In this document: positions 37,091 through 46,190 of the stretch, in pieces
How the letters are laid out: the number at the start of each line of letters is the position of its first letter
Position numbering within the stretch: position 1 is the stretch's first letter
DNA from: Sunxiuqinia elliptica
GTDB taxonomy: Bacteria; Bacteroidota; Bacteroidia; Bacteroidales; Prolixibacteraceae
Direction of reading: 5' to 3'
Assembly: GCF_900113005.1 (NCBI RefSeq)
Contig: NZ_FONW01000003.1
Location: 1 to 64,000, forward strand
DNA length: 64,000 nt
The notes under the pieces: model-generated
Seen by the model: the letters and a program-made list of their open reading frames with translations, nothing else
Told to the model about the DNA's origin: nothing
Databases searched by the model: none
Position numbers and translations under genes: made by a program

Positions 37091-38686
37091 ATGGCTACTA
37101 ATAAAAAGCAAGATAACTACAATCATCAGGGAGAGGAAGTCCCAAGGAAAAGCGCAATTCAACGAAGAACATTGCTAAAAGCGTTTGCTGGGATTCCTGT
37201 TTTAGGCCTGATGGGGCTTGGAGTTTTGCAAAAACGGTCGTTCGACAAACAACAACAGCATGCCATTGCTGACGAATTAGGATTAGGGAAGATTCGTTTG
37301 TCTCCGATTTCCAGGCATACTGCAAGAGAAAAGGGAGAATTAATCCGGATTGGAATTGTAGGCTTTGGCAATCGGGCTAATCAACTGGTGAATGCCTTAG
37401 GATTTATGCATCCGGAGGATATGGAACTGAAGCAAAAAAACGGTGCATTGGATCGCTGGCTTGGGCAGGAGTCTCTAAACATTGCCATTGTCGGTATTTG
37501 TGATGTGTTCGACCTTCATGCAGAAAGAGGACTGGAAGCAGCTGGTAATAGGATAAATTCTTCGGCTAATGATGTAACGCTTCCGGTTAAACGCTATCGC
37601 CATTATCATGAGATGCTGGCGGTAAAAGAGATTGACGCCGTTATTATCGCTACGCCAGATCATCACCATGCTCCAATGGCGATTGCAGCGGCAAAAGCCG
37701 GAAAACATGTTTATTGCGAGAAGAGTCCTGCTCAATCCGAAGATGAAATAAACGAATTATACAAAGTCATTAAAGCGAGTAAGATCACCTATCAGTTGGG
37801 GCATCAAATTCCTCAGAATTTTATTTTTCAGCAAGCCAAAGAAATCATTCAAAAGAATATCCTCGGAAAAATTAGCTTGATTGAAACAACATCAAACAGA
37901 AATACGGCAAGCGGCGCCTGGATCAGGCACTTGGATGATAAGGGACAAGCGAAACCGGGAGACGAGCAGTCAATCGACTGGGGGCAATGGCTTGGCGGAA
38001 AACCAAAAGTCCCGTTTTCCATTGATCGTTTTTATAACTGGACCAAGTGGTTCGACTATGACATGGGGATGATTGGCCAGCTGTTTACGCATGAGTATGA
38101 TGCTGTAAACCAATTGCTGGGAATAGGTATTCCAAGGTCTGTGAGTACATCAGGCGGAATTTACTATTGGAAAGATAATCGGGAAATCCCGGATTTGCTT
38201 CATTGTGTCTTTGAATATCCAAACCATGAATTGACCATGTTGTACAGTGCGACACTGGCGAGTAGCCGTAATCGAGGGCGTGTTTTTATGGGGAATGAGG
38301 CTTCAATGGAACTGGGAAATGCGATCAATATTACGGTTGATTCCAACTCAACACGTTTTAAAAAGCAGCTGGAAAATGGAACGATTAGCCCTTCAGAACC
38401 CTTGCTTACTTTAAATCCCAACTCAGGGAATGTCGATGCGGTGACTTCGGCCACTGAAAAGTATTATTCTTCGCGCGGCCTCACGGATACCTATATTGAT
38501 GGGAAACTGGTGGATGTGACTCATTTGCATTTAAAAGAATGGCTGGACTGCATTCGCTCGGGGGAAACGCCCACTGCAAACATTGAAAGGGCTTTTGAAG
38601 AGGGAATCACAATTGTAATGGCACATCGGTCATACCTTGAAAAGCGGACGGTTGAGTGGGATCCGATTTCCCGAAAAATCATTTAA
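37091..38686 (+). CDS. Gfo/Idh/MocA oxidoreductase with Tat signal
   Basis: 531 residues. The N-terminus holds QRRTLLKAFAGIPVLGLMGL, a twin-arginine signal, so the protein is exported folded with its NAD(P) bound, or anchored in the inner membrane. The Rossmann fold starts at about 83 (IGIVGFGNRANQL), VIIATPDHHHAPMA and YCEKSPAQ (EKS in place of the common EKP, Lys kept) follow, then the C-terminal beta sheet domain with FDYDMGMIGQLFTHEYDAV. Oxidises or reduces a sugar or cyclitol. Sits between DoxX and the Nramp-like transporter in a tight operon. Substrate not predictable. Confidence 0.9.
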   Translation: MATNKKQDNYNHQGEEVPRKSAIQRRTLLKAFAGIPVLGLMGLGVLQKRSFDKQQQHAIADELGLGKIRLSPISRHTAREKGELIRIGIVGFGNRANQLVNALGFMHPEDMELKQKNGALDRWLGQESLNIAIVGICDVFDLHAERGLEAAGNRINSSANDVTLPVKRYRHYHEMLAVKEIDAVIIATPDHHHAPMAIAAAKAGKHVYCEKSPAQSEDEINELYKVIKASKITYQLGHQIPQNFIFQQAKEIIQKNILGKISLIETTSNRNTASGAWIRHLDDKGQAKPGDEQSIDWGQWLGGKPKVPFSIDRFYNWTKWFDYDMGMIGQLFTHEYDAVNQLLGIGIPRSVSTSGGIYYWKDNREIPDLLHCVFEYPNHELTMLYSATLASSRNRGRVFMGNEASMELGNAINITVDSNSTRFKKQLENGTISPSEPLLTLNPNSGNVDAVTSATEKYYSSRGLTDTYIDGKLVDVTHLHLKEWLDCIRSGETPTANIERAFEEGITIVMAHRSYLEKRTVEWDPISRKII

Positions 38687-38695
38687 AAGATTTTT

Positions 38696-39919
38696 ATGCG
38701 AACAAAACTAATTGATCTGCTAAAAGTTATTGGCCCTGGTTTTATAATGGCTTCCGTTGTTTTGGGCCCGGGGAGCATTACCGTTGCCTCACGGATTGGT
38801 TCCGAGCATGGTTATTCTTTTTTGTGGGTGATAGTACTGGCTGCTGTTTTTATGATGGTTTATGCTTCCATGGGAACACGTTTGGGTGTGGTAAGTGAAA
38901 AATCAGTTTTGGAGGTTATTTCGCTAAGCTACGGACGTTGGTTTGCCGTATTGATTGGCCTGTCTACTTTTTTATCTACTTCGAGCTTTCAATTTGGAAA
39001 TAACCTGGGGATCGGAATTGGAATGCAGGGAATTACCGGCATTGATGAGCGGGTATGGCCATTGATTTTTACCCCATTGGCGCTCTTGTTGCTGTTTTGG
39101 GCTAAAAACCTGTATAAAGTTCTGGAGAAACTGATGATGGCGATTGTAATGATTATGATTGTTGCCTTTATGGTGAATCTTATTTTGACTAAGCCGAACC
39201 TTGTTTCGGTTGGCATGGGATTTATTCCACGGGCTTTTTCGATTGGGCAGGTTGAAGTAATCGTGGCTTTAATGGCAACATCATTTGCCTTGTCCGCAGC
39301 GATCTACCAAGCCTACCTGGCCCAGGATAAAGGCTGGAAAAAAGAACAACTGTCCCGTGGATTGAAAGATACTTTTGCAGGAATTGCTTTTCTATCTACC
39401 ATCTCCGCAACTATCATTATTACATCAGCTACAGCGTTGAAGCCACGAGGCATTGTGGTTAGCTCGGCCGCAGATATGGCTCAGCAAATGGATGCCTTAT
39501 TTGGAGGCGTATCCAAAATCATTTTCAGTTTGGGACTATGTGCTGCGGCCTTTTCCTCACTCATGGTCAATGCTGTAATTGGCGGAGGCTTACTGTCTGA
39601 TAGCTTGGGACTCGGTCGTTCCATGAATGAAAAAATGCCGAAGATCTTTACCGCGATCATTCTTTTACTGGGCATGTTTGTGGCAATTTTCTTTCGCGGA
39701 AATGTTATTTATGCTCTGGTGATGGCGCAGGCCTCTTCAATGATGGCTGTTCCAGCTATTGCAATTGGCTTACTGTTGGTGGCAAACCAGCGAAAACTTA
39801 TGGGAGCACACCGCAATACGCTGCTTCAGAATGCAATTGCCATTATCGGTCTGATCTGTATTATGGTAATGATCTATTTTATGTATCAGAAATTAGAACA
39901 GTTTTTCAATGTCTTATAA
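38696..39919 (+). CDS. Nramp-like transporter lacking the canonical metal-site motifs
   Basis: 407 residues with eleven or so membrane helices. IGPGFIMASVVLGPGS at residues 12-27 clearly matches Nramp helix 1, but the metal-binding DPGN is GPGS (24-27), and the helix 6 MPH motif is absent in MATSFALSAAIYQAYL (about 193-208). The fold is LeuT-like. Loss of both metal-binding motifs suggests a different cargo, perhaps an organic solute of this pathway. The last codons overlap the next gene by 11 bases, so translation is coupled. Confidence 0.8.
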   Translation: MRTKLIDLLKVIGPGFIMASVVLGPGSITVASRIGSEHGYSFLWVIVLAAVFMMVYASMGTRLGVVSEKSVLEVISLSYGRWFAVLIGLSTFLSTSSFQFGNNLGIGIGMQGITGIDERVWPLIFTPLALLLLFWAKNLYKVLEKLMMAIVMIMIVAFMVNLILTKPNLVSVGMGFIPRAFSIGQVEVIVALMATSFALSAAIYQAYLAQDKGWKKEQLSRGLKDTFAGIAFLSTISATIIITSATALKPRGIVVSSAADMAQQMDALFGGVSKIIFSLGLCAAAFSSLMVNAVIGGGLLSDSLGLGRSMNEKMPKIFTAIILLLGMFVAIFFRGNVIYALVMAQASSMMAVPAIAIGLLLVANQRKLMGAHRNTLLQNAIAIIGLICIMVMIYFMYQKLEQFFNVL

Positions 39920-41072
39920 TACTCAGAAATCAGGGAGCAGGAAACTACCTGATGTGGTTCAATTAAGCCAGGAGCTGATTCGCTTTAACACGGTTAATCC
40001 TCCCGGCAATGAAGCCGAAGCAGCCCGTTACATCGGAAATTTACTTTCTGCCCATGGGTTTCAGGTTGAATACCCTGTTTTTTCAGATAACCGGCTGCAT
40101 GTTGTGGCCGAAAAAGGACTATCTGCAGGTTATGCCCCAATTGTTCTGTCCGGTCATTTGGATGTTGTCCCGGTTGGAAAAGGAAGCTGGAAGTATGATC
40201 CTTTTTTAGGGGTGATCGAAGGAGACAAGATTTATGGTCGTGGAGCAAGCGATATGAAAGGAGGTGTTGCTGCTATGATTTGCGCTGCCATTAACTCCTT
40301 TAGGGAGACTAAACCGCTGGGAGGAGTTCGGCTTCTGCTTACCGCTGGAGAAGAACTGGGGTGCCAGGGCGCTGTTCAGTTAGCAAAAACGATAACAAGC
40401 CCGGTAAAGGCCAGCGCTATTATCGTTGGGGAGCCAACAGCGAATTTCCCGACCATTGGACATAAAGGTGGTTTGTATCTGAATGCATCAGCCCAGGGGA
40501 AAACAGCCCATTCGTCCATGTCAGAGCTAGGTGATAATGCGATTTATAAAGTTGCCCGGGCAATTCAAAAGATTGAAGAGATGACATTTGATGTTGAGTC
40601 GGATCCTTTGCTGGGCCTGACAACCCTAAATGTTGGTCGAATGAGCGGGGGAATGAATATCAACTCGGTGCCAGACTATGCTGAATTTTCCATCGACATT
40701 CGTTCAACTGGAAAGGTACGGCATAGTGAGATTCTGGATCGGTTACAGCAGGAGTTGGGATCAGCTATTCAATTGGATGTCCTGGTTGATCTTCCAGCTG
40801 TTCGTACGAATGAGCAAGATCCTTTTGTGGAGCTGGTAAATGCTGTCTGTCGTTCAAAAGTCAAGGGAATCAGTGGTGCAAAGGCATTGCCCTATCTAAC
40901 TGATGGCTCTGTTCTTCAACAACTTTATGAGGGCGCTTCAACAATTATCCTGGGGCCCGGAGAACCCGAACAAGCCCATCAAACGAATGAGTATTGTAGT
41001 ATAGACAAACTAGTGCAGGCAGTAGCCATTTACCAGGAAATTATAATCAGAAATGGAGAATTAAATCAATGA
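39909..41072 (+). CDS. M20-family amidohydrolase/deacylase (ArgE/DapE/ACY1 type)
   Basis: 387 residues, cytoplasmic. Di-metal site: LSGHLDVVP (His, Asp), GRGASDMKGG (bridging Asp), TAGEELGCQG (Glu pair), VGEPTANFPTIGHKG, and C-terminal GEPEQAHQTNEY (His). A lid/dimerisation domain sits in between (about 185-300). Members remove acyl groups from amino acids or cut small peptides and carbamates. In this operon it could deacylate an N-acyl amino compound released from the substrate. Exact substrate unknown; family is certain. Starts inside the Nramp-like gene. Confidence 0.9.
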   Translation: MSYNTQKSGSRKLPDVVQLSQELIRFNTVNPPGNEAEAARYIGNLLSAHGFQVEYPVFSDNRLHVVAEKGLSAGYAPIVLSGHLDVVPVGKGSWKYDPFLGVIEGDKIYGRGASDMKGGVAAMICAAINSFRETKPLGGVRLLLTAGEELGCQGAVQLAKTITSPVKASAIIVGEPTANFPTIGHKGGLYLNASAQGKTAHSSMSELGDNAIYKVARAIQKIEEMTFDVESDPLLGLTTLNVGRMSGGMNINSVPDYAEFSIDIRSTGKVRHSEILDRLQQELGSAIQLDVLVDLPAVRTNEQDPFVELVNAVCRSKVKGISGAKALPYLTDGSVLQQLYEGASTIILGPGEPEQAHQTNEYCSIDKLVQAVAIYQEIIIRNGELNQ

Positions 41073-41155
41073 AACGGGGCATGGTTATAGGGTTACAAAA
41101 GAGGCTGGTTAAATCGCCCATGCAAGTTCCATAAAATGACATTCAATTTAAACTT

Positions 41156-42193
41156 ATGAAAAAGTACCCGGATTATTATCAAAATGAAGATGAGTTGGAG
41201 AAGGCTCTTTCCAGACCATCCAGGGAAGTCGTTGAAATGATCAAAAAGCTGGATGGCGATTTGATCTTTCTGGGAGTGGCTGGAAAGATGGGAGTTTCCA
41301 TGGCTCGGATGGCCAGAGAGGCTTGTTTGCAGGCAGGAATCGAGAAACGAATTATCGGAGTTTCCCGCTTTAGTGAGGAGTCGCAACGGCCGTTGTTGGA
41401 GGAGAGTGGCATTGAAACCTTGAAAGGCGATTTGTTGGATCTGGATTTTGTCAGGAGCCTTCCGGATGTGGAAAATGTTTACTACCTGGCCGGGACAAAA
41501 TTTGGCACAACCGGGAATGAATCGGCAACCTGGGCTATGAATGCATACTTGCCGGGTTTGGTGGCTGATAAGTACAAAAACTCAAGAATCGTAGCTTTCT
41601 CCACAGGTTGTGTCTATCCGCACGTCCATTACCAAAGTGGGGGATCAAAAGAAACGGATTTGCCACAACCTATTGGAGAATATGCTCAGTCGTGCTTAGG
41701 ACGCGAGCGGCTTTTTGAATTTGGTAGCCTGAAGAACCTTACTCCTGTTTCGCTGATCCGGCTGTTCTATGCCGTTGAAATGCGTTATGGTGTTTTGGTA
41801 GATATCGCCACCAAAGTATTTGAAGAAAAACCGATTGATATTACCATGGGCTATGTAAATGTGATTTGGCAGGGAGATGCCAATGCCATGATCTTACGGG
41901 CTATTGAATATTGTGAGAGTCCTGCAAAAGCCTTGAATATAACAGGCCCTAAATTACTCTCCGTTCGCGAAACTGCTTTGAAATTTGGCGAATTGATGAA
42001 CAAGAAAGTAAGACTGACAGGAGTTGAAACAGAGACCGCTTTGTTGGGCAATGCAGAAGAATCCTTCAAACGATTTGGTAAACCGGAAGTAGGTATTGAC
42101 AAACTGATTTTCTGGACAGCCCAATGGGTTGCAGGAAAGCATAGAGTCTTGGGGAAGCCAACCCATTTTGAAAACAGAGATGGCAATTACTAA
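41156..42193 (+). CDS. NAD-dependent epimerase/dehydratase-like protein, catalytic Lys replaced
   Basis: 345 residues of the extended short-chain dehydrogenase type. The dinucleotide motif is FLGVAGKMGVSMA (GxxGxxG), strand 4 is VYYLAGTKFGTTG, and FSTGCVYPHV holds the Ser/Thr region. The active-site motif normally YxxxK reads YAQSC (Y176, C180), so the catalytic lysine is a cysteine. The protein is otherwise full length and intact, so it may bind NAD and a sugar nucleotide or free sugar acid with altered chemistry. Next gene 11 bases downstream is a DHDPS-family lyase. Confidence 0.8.
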   Translation: MKKYPDYYQNEDELEKALSRPSREVVEMIKKLDGDLIFLGVAGKMGVSMARMAREACLQAGIEKRIIGVSRFSEESQRPLLEESGIETLKGDLLDLDFVRSLPDVENVYYLAGTKFGTTGNESATWAMNAYLPGLVADKYKNSRIVAFSTGCVYPHVHYQSGGSKETDLPQPIGEYAQSCLGRERLFEFGSLKNLTPVSLIRLFYAVEMRYGVLVDIATKVFEEKPIDITMGYVNVIWQGDANAMILRAIEYCESPAKALNITGPKLLSVRETALKFGELMNKKVRLTGVETETALLGNAEESFKRFGKPEVGIDKLIFWTAQWVAGKHRVLGKPTHFENRDGNY

Positions 42194-42204
42194 ACAACAA
42201 TACG

Positions 42205-43272
42205 ATGAATTATAGCAAAATACCTAAAGATGTCCTAACCCGCTTTCGACAAGGAGTGGTTATACCGGCACTCCCATTGGCTTTGAATAAATCACGGAAA
42301 CTGGATGAACGTCGTCAACGTGCTTTGATGAGGTACTACCTGGATGCCGAAGCAGGAGGAGTGGCCGTAGCAGTTCATACGACCCAGTTTGAAATTCGCC
42401 TGCCCAAAATTGGCCTCTTTGAGCCAGTTCTGGAGATAGCTCGGGAGGAATTTGATAATTTTCAGCACCGAGCGCAAAAGCCAGTTATCCGGATTGCCGG
42501 GGTTATTGGGCGAACTGAGCAGGCTGTAGCCGAAGCCCGCCTGGCACTTAAAAATGGGTTTCATGCCGTTCTGTTAAGTATGGCGGCCTTTGCTGAAGAT
42601 TCCAATACCGCTATTCTAGCGCATTGCCAGGCTGTAGCTGAAGTTATACCCGTAATTGGTTTCTACCTGCAACCGGCAGTTGGTGGACGAAAACTGGATG
42701 TTGGATTTTGGTGTGAATTTGCCCGGATTGAGAATGTGATCGCAATTAAAATGGCTCCGTTCAATCGCTATCATACGCTGGACGTGGTTCGTGGTGTAGT
42801 TGAATCTGGTCGTGCTGATCAGATTGCTCTTTACACCGGGAATGACGATAATATTGTGGTGGATTTATTGTCGGAGTATCAAATTCCGGTGAACTCAATA
42901 ATACATTCCAAGCGTGTTGTGGGTGGACTACTGGGACACTGGGCCGTGTGGACTCGTGCTGCTGTAAACTTACTGGAACGCGTTCAGTCCGGGAAACTGG
43001 ATCGTCATGTCAAAGAAGCTTTGGTGCTGGCTCATCAGGTAACCGATACGAATGCTGCGTTCTTTGATGTTGCCCATAATTTTGCAGGATGTATCGTAGG
43101 CCTTCACGAGGTTTTGCGTCGTCAGGGACTACTGGAAGGCGTCTGGACGCTTGATGAGCGGGAGGTGCTTACTCCAGAGCAGAAGGCTGAAATTGACCGG
43201 ATTTATGCGGCTTATCCCCATCTGAATGATGATGAGTTTGTTGCTCAAAACAGAGATAAATGGTTGAGCTAG
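42205..43272 (+). CDS. DHDPS/NAL-family aldolase or lyase
   Basis: 355 residues, longer than the usual 290-310. TIM barrel with Schiff-base Lys K182 in IAIKMAPFNRY, and the partner Tyr Y154 in GFYLQPAVGG; YTGNDDNIV corresponds to the common SGDD segment. Family members cleave or condense pyruvate-containing compounds: dihydrodipicolinate, sialic acid, 2-keto-3-deoxy sugar acids. In this operon, after an oxidoreductase and an epimerase, a catabolic lyase that breaks a keto-deoxy sugar acid is the likeliest role, not lysine synthesis. The C-terminal extension (EIDRIYAAYPHLNDDEFV) is helical. Confidence 0.88.
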   Translation: MNYSKIPKDVLTRFRQGVVIPALPLALNKSRKLDERRQRALMRYYLDAEAGGVAVAVHTTQFEIRLPKIGLFEPVLEIAREEFDNFQHRAQKPVIRIAGVIGRTEQAVAEARLALKNGFHAVLLSMAAFAEDSNTAILAHCQAVAEVIPVIGFYLQPAVGGRKLDVGFWCEFARIENVIAIKMAPFNRYHTLDVVRGVVESGRADQIALYTGNDDNIVVDLLSEYQIPVNSIIHSKRVVGGLLGHWAVWTRAAVNLLERVQSGKLDRHVKEALVLAHQVTDTNAAFFDVAHNFAGCIVGLHEVLRRQGLLEGVWTLDEREVLTPEQKAEIDRIYAAYPHLNDDEFVAQNRDKWLS

Positions 43273-43310
43273 AAATTGAATAAATCACTCTTATAACTAG
43301 ACAAGAATAT

Positions 43311-44426
43311 ATGGAAAAAATCGAAAGAGTAATTGCTCTCGATGTGTTTCGGGGAATAACCATTGCCGCTATGATCATGGTGAACCAGCCGGGAAGCTGG
43401 GACTTCAGGTATGGACAAATGAGTCATTCTGCTTGGCACGGTTGTACTTTAACTGACTTGATTTTCCCTTTCTTTCTTTTTATTGTTGGAGTCGCCATGT
43501 GGTTTGCATTCCAAAAACAAGAACAAAAACTTACACCTTCTTTAGTCAAGAAAATTGTTCGGCGTACCATCTTGATATTTCTTACCGGTATTTTTCTCAA
43601 CTTGTCGAAACAACTAATGAGTACCGGAGAAATTAATTTCACGATGCTACGGATTACTGGTGTTTTGCAACGAATTGCTATTTGTTACGGTATTGGAGCT
43701 TTTATATGTCTGTTGCTCAGTTCGAAACAACTATTCCTGGTCTCAGGAGGTATTCTTGTAGGGTATTGGTGGGTACTTTGGTACTTTGGAGGAACTGATC
43801 CGTATTCTGCGGAGCATACGATTGTCAGTCAAATTGACGCTGCATTGCTGGGGCAGAATCACCTCCGAAGCGGACACCTGGTTGATGCTTCCGGATTGTT
43901 TGGCTCTATACCTGCCATAGTGCATGTTATTTGGGGCTATTTGCTTGGCCGGATTGTGAGTTTAAATATCGACCGAAAAGAGTTGGTCTTAAAGATGTTT
44001 ATTTGGGGAGTTCCAGCCATTTTATTGGCAAAAATTTGGGATTATGTATTTCCAATCAATAAAATTCTTTGGACAAGTTCTTATGTTCTTTTCTCAACCG
44101 GAGCTGCTTTAATTACTTTGGCGTTTCTTGTCTGGATTATTGACGTGAACAACAAGCGAGGTTGGATTAGTCCAGTGATGGCCTTTGGTGTAAATCCTTT
44201 GTTTGCTTACGTTTTTGCTGAGCTTTGGGGAAGTGCCATGACTTACTTAATAAAAATCCCCTTGGATGGAGGTCTTGTTTCATTGAAGTACTACATTTTT
44301 AGCCAGCTTTTTGCTCCATTTGCTGGCAACTTAAACGGCTCTTTACTCTACTCAGCTCTAATCATGCTATTCTATTGGTCCATTCTTTGGGGCCTTTATC
44401 AACGAAAAATCTATATAAAGCTTTAA
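43311..44426 (+). CDS. NagX/HGSNAT-like membrane acyltransferase (DUF5009)
   Basis: 371 residues with about ten membrane helices. VIALDVFRGITIAAMIMVNQPG and HSAWHGCTLTDLIFPFFLFIVG are typical of the COG4299 family, related to heparan-alpha-glucosaminide N-acetyltransferase, and include the conserved His in SAWHG. Members are found in GlcNAc-use loci. With the GH20 gene 78 bases downstream this points to an amino-sugar-containing substrate. Direction of acyl transfer is unknown. Confidence 0.85.
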   Translation: MEKIERVIALDVFRGITIAAMIMVNQPGSWDFRYGQMSHSAWHGCTLTDLIFPFFLFIVGVAMWFAFQKQEQKLTPSLVKKIVRRTILIFLTGIFLNLSKQLMSTGEINFTMLRITGVLQRIAICYGIGAFICLLLSSKQLFLVSGGILVGYWWVLWYFGGTDPYSAEHTIVSQIDAALLGQNHLRSGHLVDASGLFGSIPAIVHVIWGYLLGRIVSLNIDRKELVLKMFIWGVPAILLAKIWDYVFPINKILWTSSYVLFSTGAALITLAFLVWIIDVNNKRGWISPVMAFGVNPLFAYVFAELWGSAMTYLIKIPLDGGLVSLKYYIFSQLFAPFAGNLNGSLLYSALIMLFYWSILWGLYQRKIYIKL

Positions 44427-44504
44427 AAATGAAGATGTCATTGGCATAGAGTGAAGTATTGGGCGCCATTAGGAAGCTTCCTTTATGTTTTAAACTTATT
44501 ACTG

Positions 44505-46097
44505 ATGAAAAAAATAAAGTCGTTGTTCATTGTAGGTATTGTCTTGGTATTGACAATGAGTTGTTTGAGAATATTTGCAGAGAATAGAGAAATGTCTGAT
44601 TTTAAAATCAAAGGATTTCATTTAGATCTGCGTATTCAGGTAATGAAGCCTGAGGCATTGAAAGCTTTTGCCAATGAACTGGCAGATTTCGGTATTAATA
44701 CATTGATTATGGAGTGGGAGGGGACTTTCCCTTTTGATTCACATCCCTTGATTCCCAATAGATATGCTTATACGAAAGATGAAATACGGGATTTTGTAGC
44801 TTACTGTAAGGATTTGAATATTGATGTGGTTCCAATGCAGCAGAGTCTGGGACACCTTGAATATATTCTGCGGCATAACCGCTATGCCGGGCAGCGGGAA
44901 GATTCAAAGGATATATCTCAGATTTGTCCGATGAAGACCGAGTTAAATCGGGTTTTATTCACTGAGTTGTTTACTGAAATGGCAAGCTTACATCCTTCAA
45001 AATACTTTCATATTGGAGGAGATGAGGCATATCTTTTCGGACATTGCAATTTATGTAGTCAGCATATAGAAGAGGAGGGAAAAGCAAAACTGCTGTCGGA
45101 TCATTTAAAGATGCTATGCGAGATTATTGTTTCATTAGGAAAGATTCCGGTTTTGTGGGCTGATATTGCGAATGAATATCCTGAAGAATTAGCCCAACTG
45201 CCCAAAGAAACAGTCTTTATAGTCTGGAACTATGGATGGGCTTATGATCGCTTTGGCGATCCAACTAAAATTATAGAGAAAGGCTTTGAAGTATGGGGTG
45301 CACCTGCCTTAAGAAGTCATCCCGACAATTTTTACCTGACCCGCTGGGAATACCATTTTCAGAATATACGTGATTTCATTCCTTTGTGTAGAAAGAATGG
45401 CTACAAGGGCATTGTAATGACTTCCTGGTCGACTTCCGGAATTTACTCAGCGGTTTTTGAAGATGAGAAAACGATTGCTGATTTGATCGCCGTTCGTAAT
45501 GTTTATCCAATTTCCGGCTTTCGGGTTTTAATGGCTGCTTATGCGCAGGCTTTAACCCAGGACGAGAGCTTGGATGTAGATCAGTTCATGATAGCCTACA
45601 GTAGCGAGCGATTTGGTTTTACAAAAGAGCAAGCACTCCGGTTTTGGAAAGCTATAAAAGGAAAGCCTTACATGATTATTGATGGAAAAGTAGAAGGGGC
45701 AGAAGATGTTTCAGTAGAAGCTTTGTGGAATTCTTCAAAAGATAATCAAAAAGTACTGGCAGAATTGATGCCAACCAAAAATAAGGAAGAGTTTGAACAC
45801 TTCAGGCTAATGAAGGCTATTCGTGAAAATTACCTGGCTTTTAGGGTTGTGGAGGAGAAGGTTAACGAAGTTGATTTCACTGTAGAAATGGTTCCCGGTA
45901 TCTTGACCCATTTGGATGCAATTATCGCGAAAGACGCAGTGATTAGCAGACGTTTTCGTGAGTTGAACGAGGATTTGCTATACCCCTCTGAAATTGAGCA
46001 GGAAAATCAGGTGAAAATAAAACGGGTACGCTTGCTTTACGAGAGATTATTAAAAAGACGAAGAATACTTACAGGAGTTAGCGGAGAAAGAAATTAG
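44505..46097 (+). CDS. GH20 beta-N-acetylhexosaminidase-like lipoprotein
   Basis: 530 residues from the ATG at 44505, which opens a lipoprotein signal (VLVLTMSC, C20). The GH20 barrel starts early (KGFHLDLRI) and the substrate-assisted catalytic pair is D173-E174 in YFHIGGDEAYLF. Aromatic residues of the pocket are in IVWNYGWAYD and VMTSWSTSG. The beta N-terminal domain of most GH20 enzymes is missing, so it is a barrel plus a helical C-terminal region of about 180 residues. Removes terminal GlcNAc or GalNAc, probably at the cell surface or in the periplasm. Last gene of the large locus. Confidence 0.85.
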   Translation: MKKIKSLFIVGIVLVLTMSCLRIFAENREMSDFKIKGFHLDLRIQVMKPEALKAFANELADFGINTLIMEWEGTFPFDSHPLIPNRYAYTKDEIRDFVAYCKDLNIDVVPMQQSLGHLEYILRHNRYAGQREDSKDISQICPMKTELNRVLFTELFTEMASLHPSKYFHIGGDEAYLFGHCNLCSQHIEEEGKAKLLSDHLKMLCEIIVSLGKIPVLWADIANEYPEELAQLPKETVFIVWNYGWAYDRFGDPTKIIEKGFEVWGAPALRSHPDNFYLTRWEYHFQNIRDFIPLCRKNGYKGIVMTSWSTSGIYSAVFEDEKTIADLIAVRNVYPISGFRVLMAAYAQALTQDESLDVDQFMIAYSSERFGFTKEQALRFWKAIKGKPYMIIDGKVEGAEDVSVEALWNSSKDNQKVLAELMPTKNKEEFEHFRLMKAIRENYLAFRVVEEKVNEVDFTVEMVPGILTHLDAIIAKDAVISRRFRELNEDLLYPSEIEQENQVKIKRVRLLYERLLKRRRILTGVSGERN

Positions 46098-46132
46098 AAG
46101 TCAAAAAATCGGTCATACCAGTCACAAAATGC

Positions 46133-46164
46133 TTTCACCCCTCAGGAAAAGTATTATATATTTG
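46133..46164 (+). promoter_or_regulatory. Promoter of the second ECF sigma gene
   Basis: TTTC (46133-46136), 20 bases, TATATTTG (46157-46164): a full match to the -7 consensus TAnnTTTG and one mismatch in the -33 box, spacing as expected. 27 bases separate it from the start codon. Confidence 0.6.
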
Positions 46165-46190
46165 TAGAATTCCAAAAAAAGTGTGACTGC

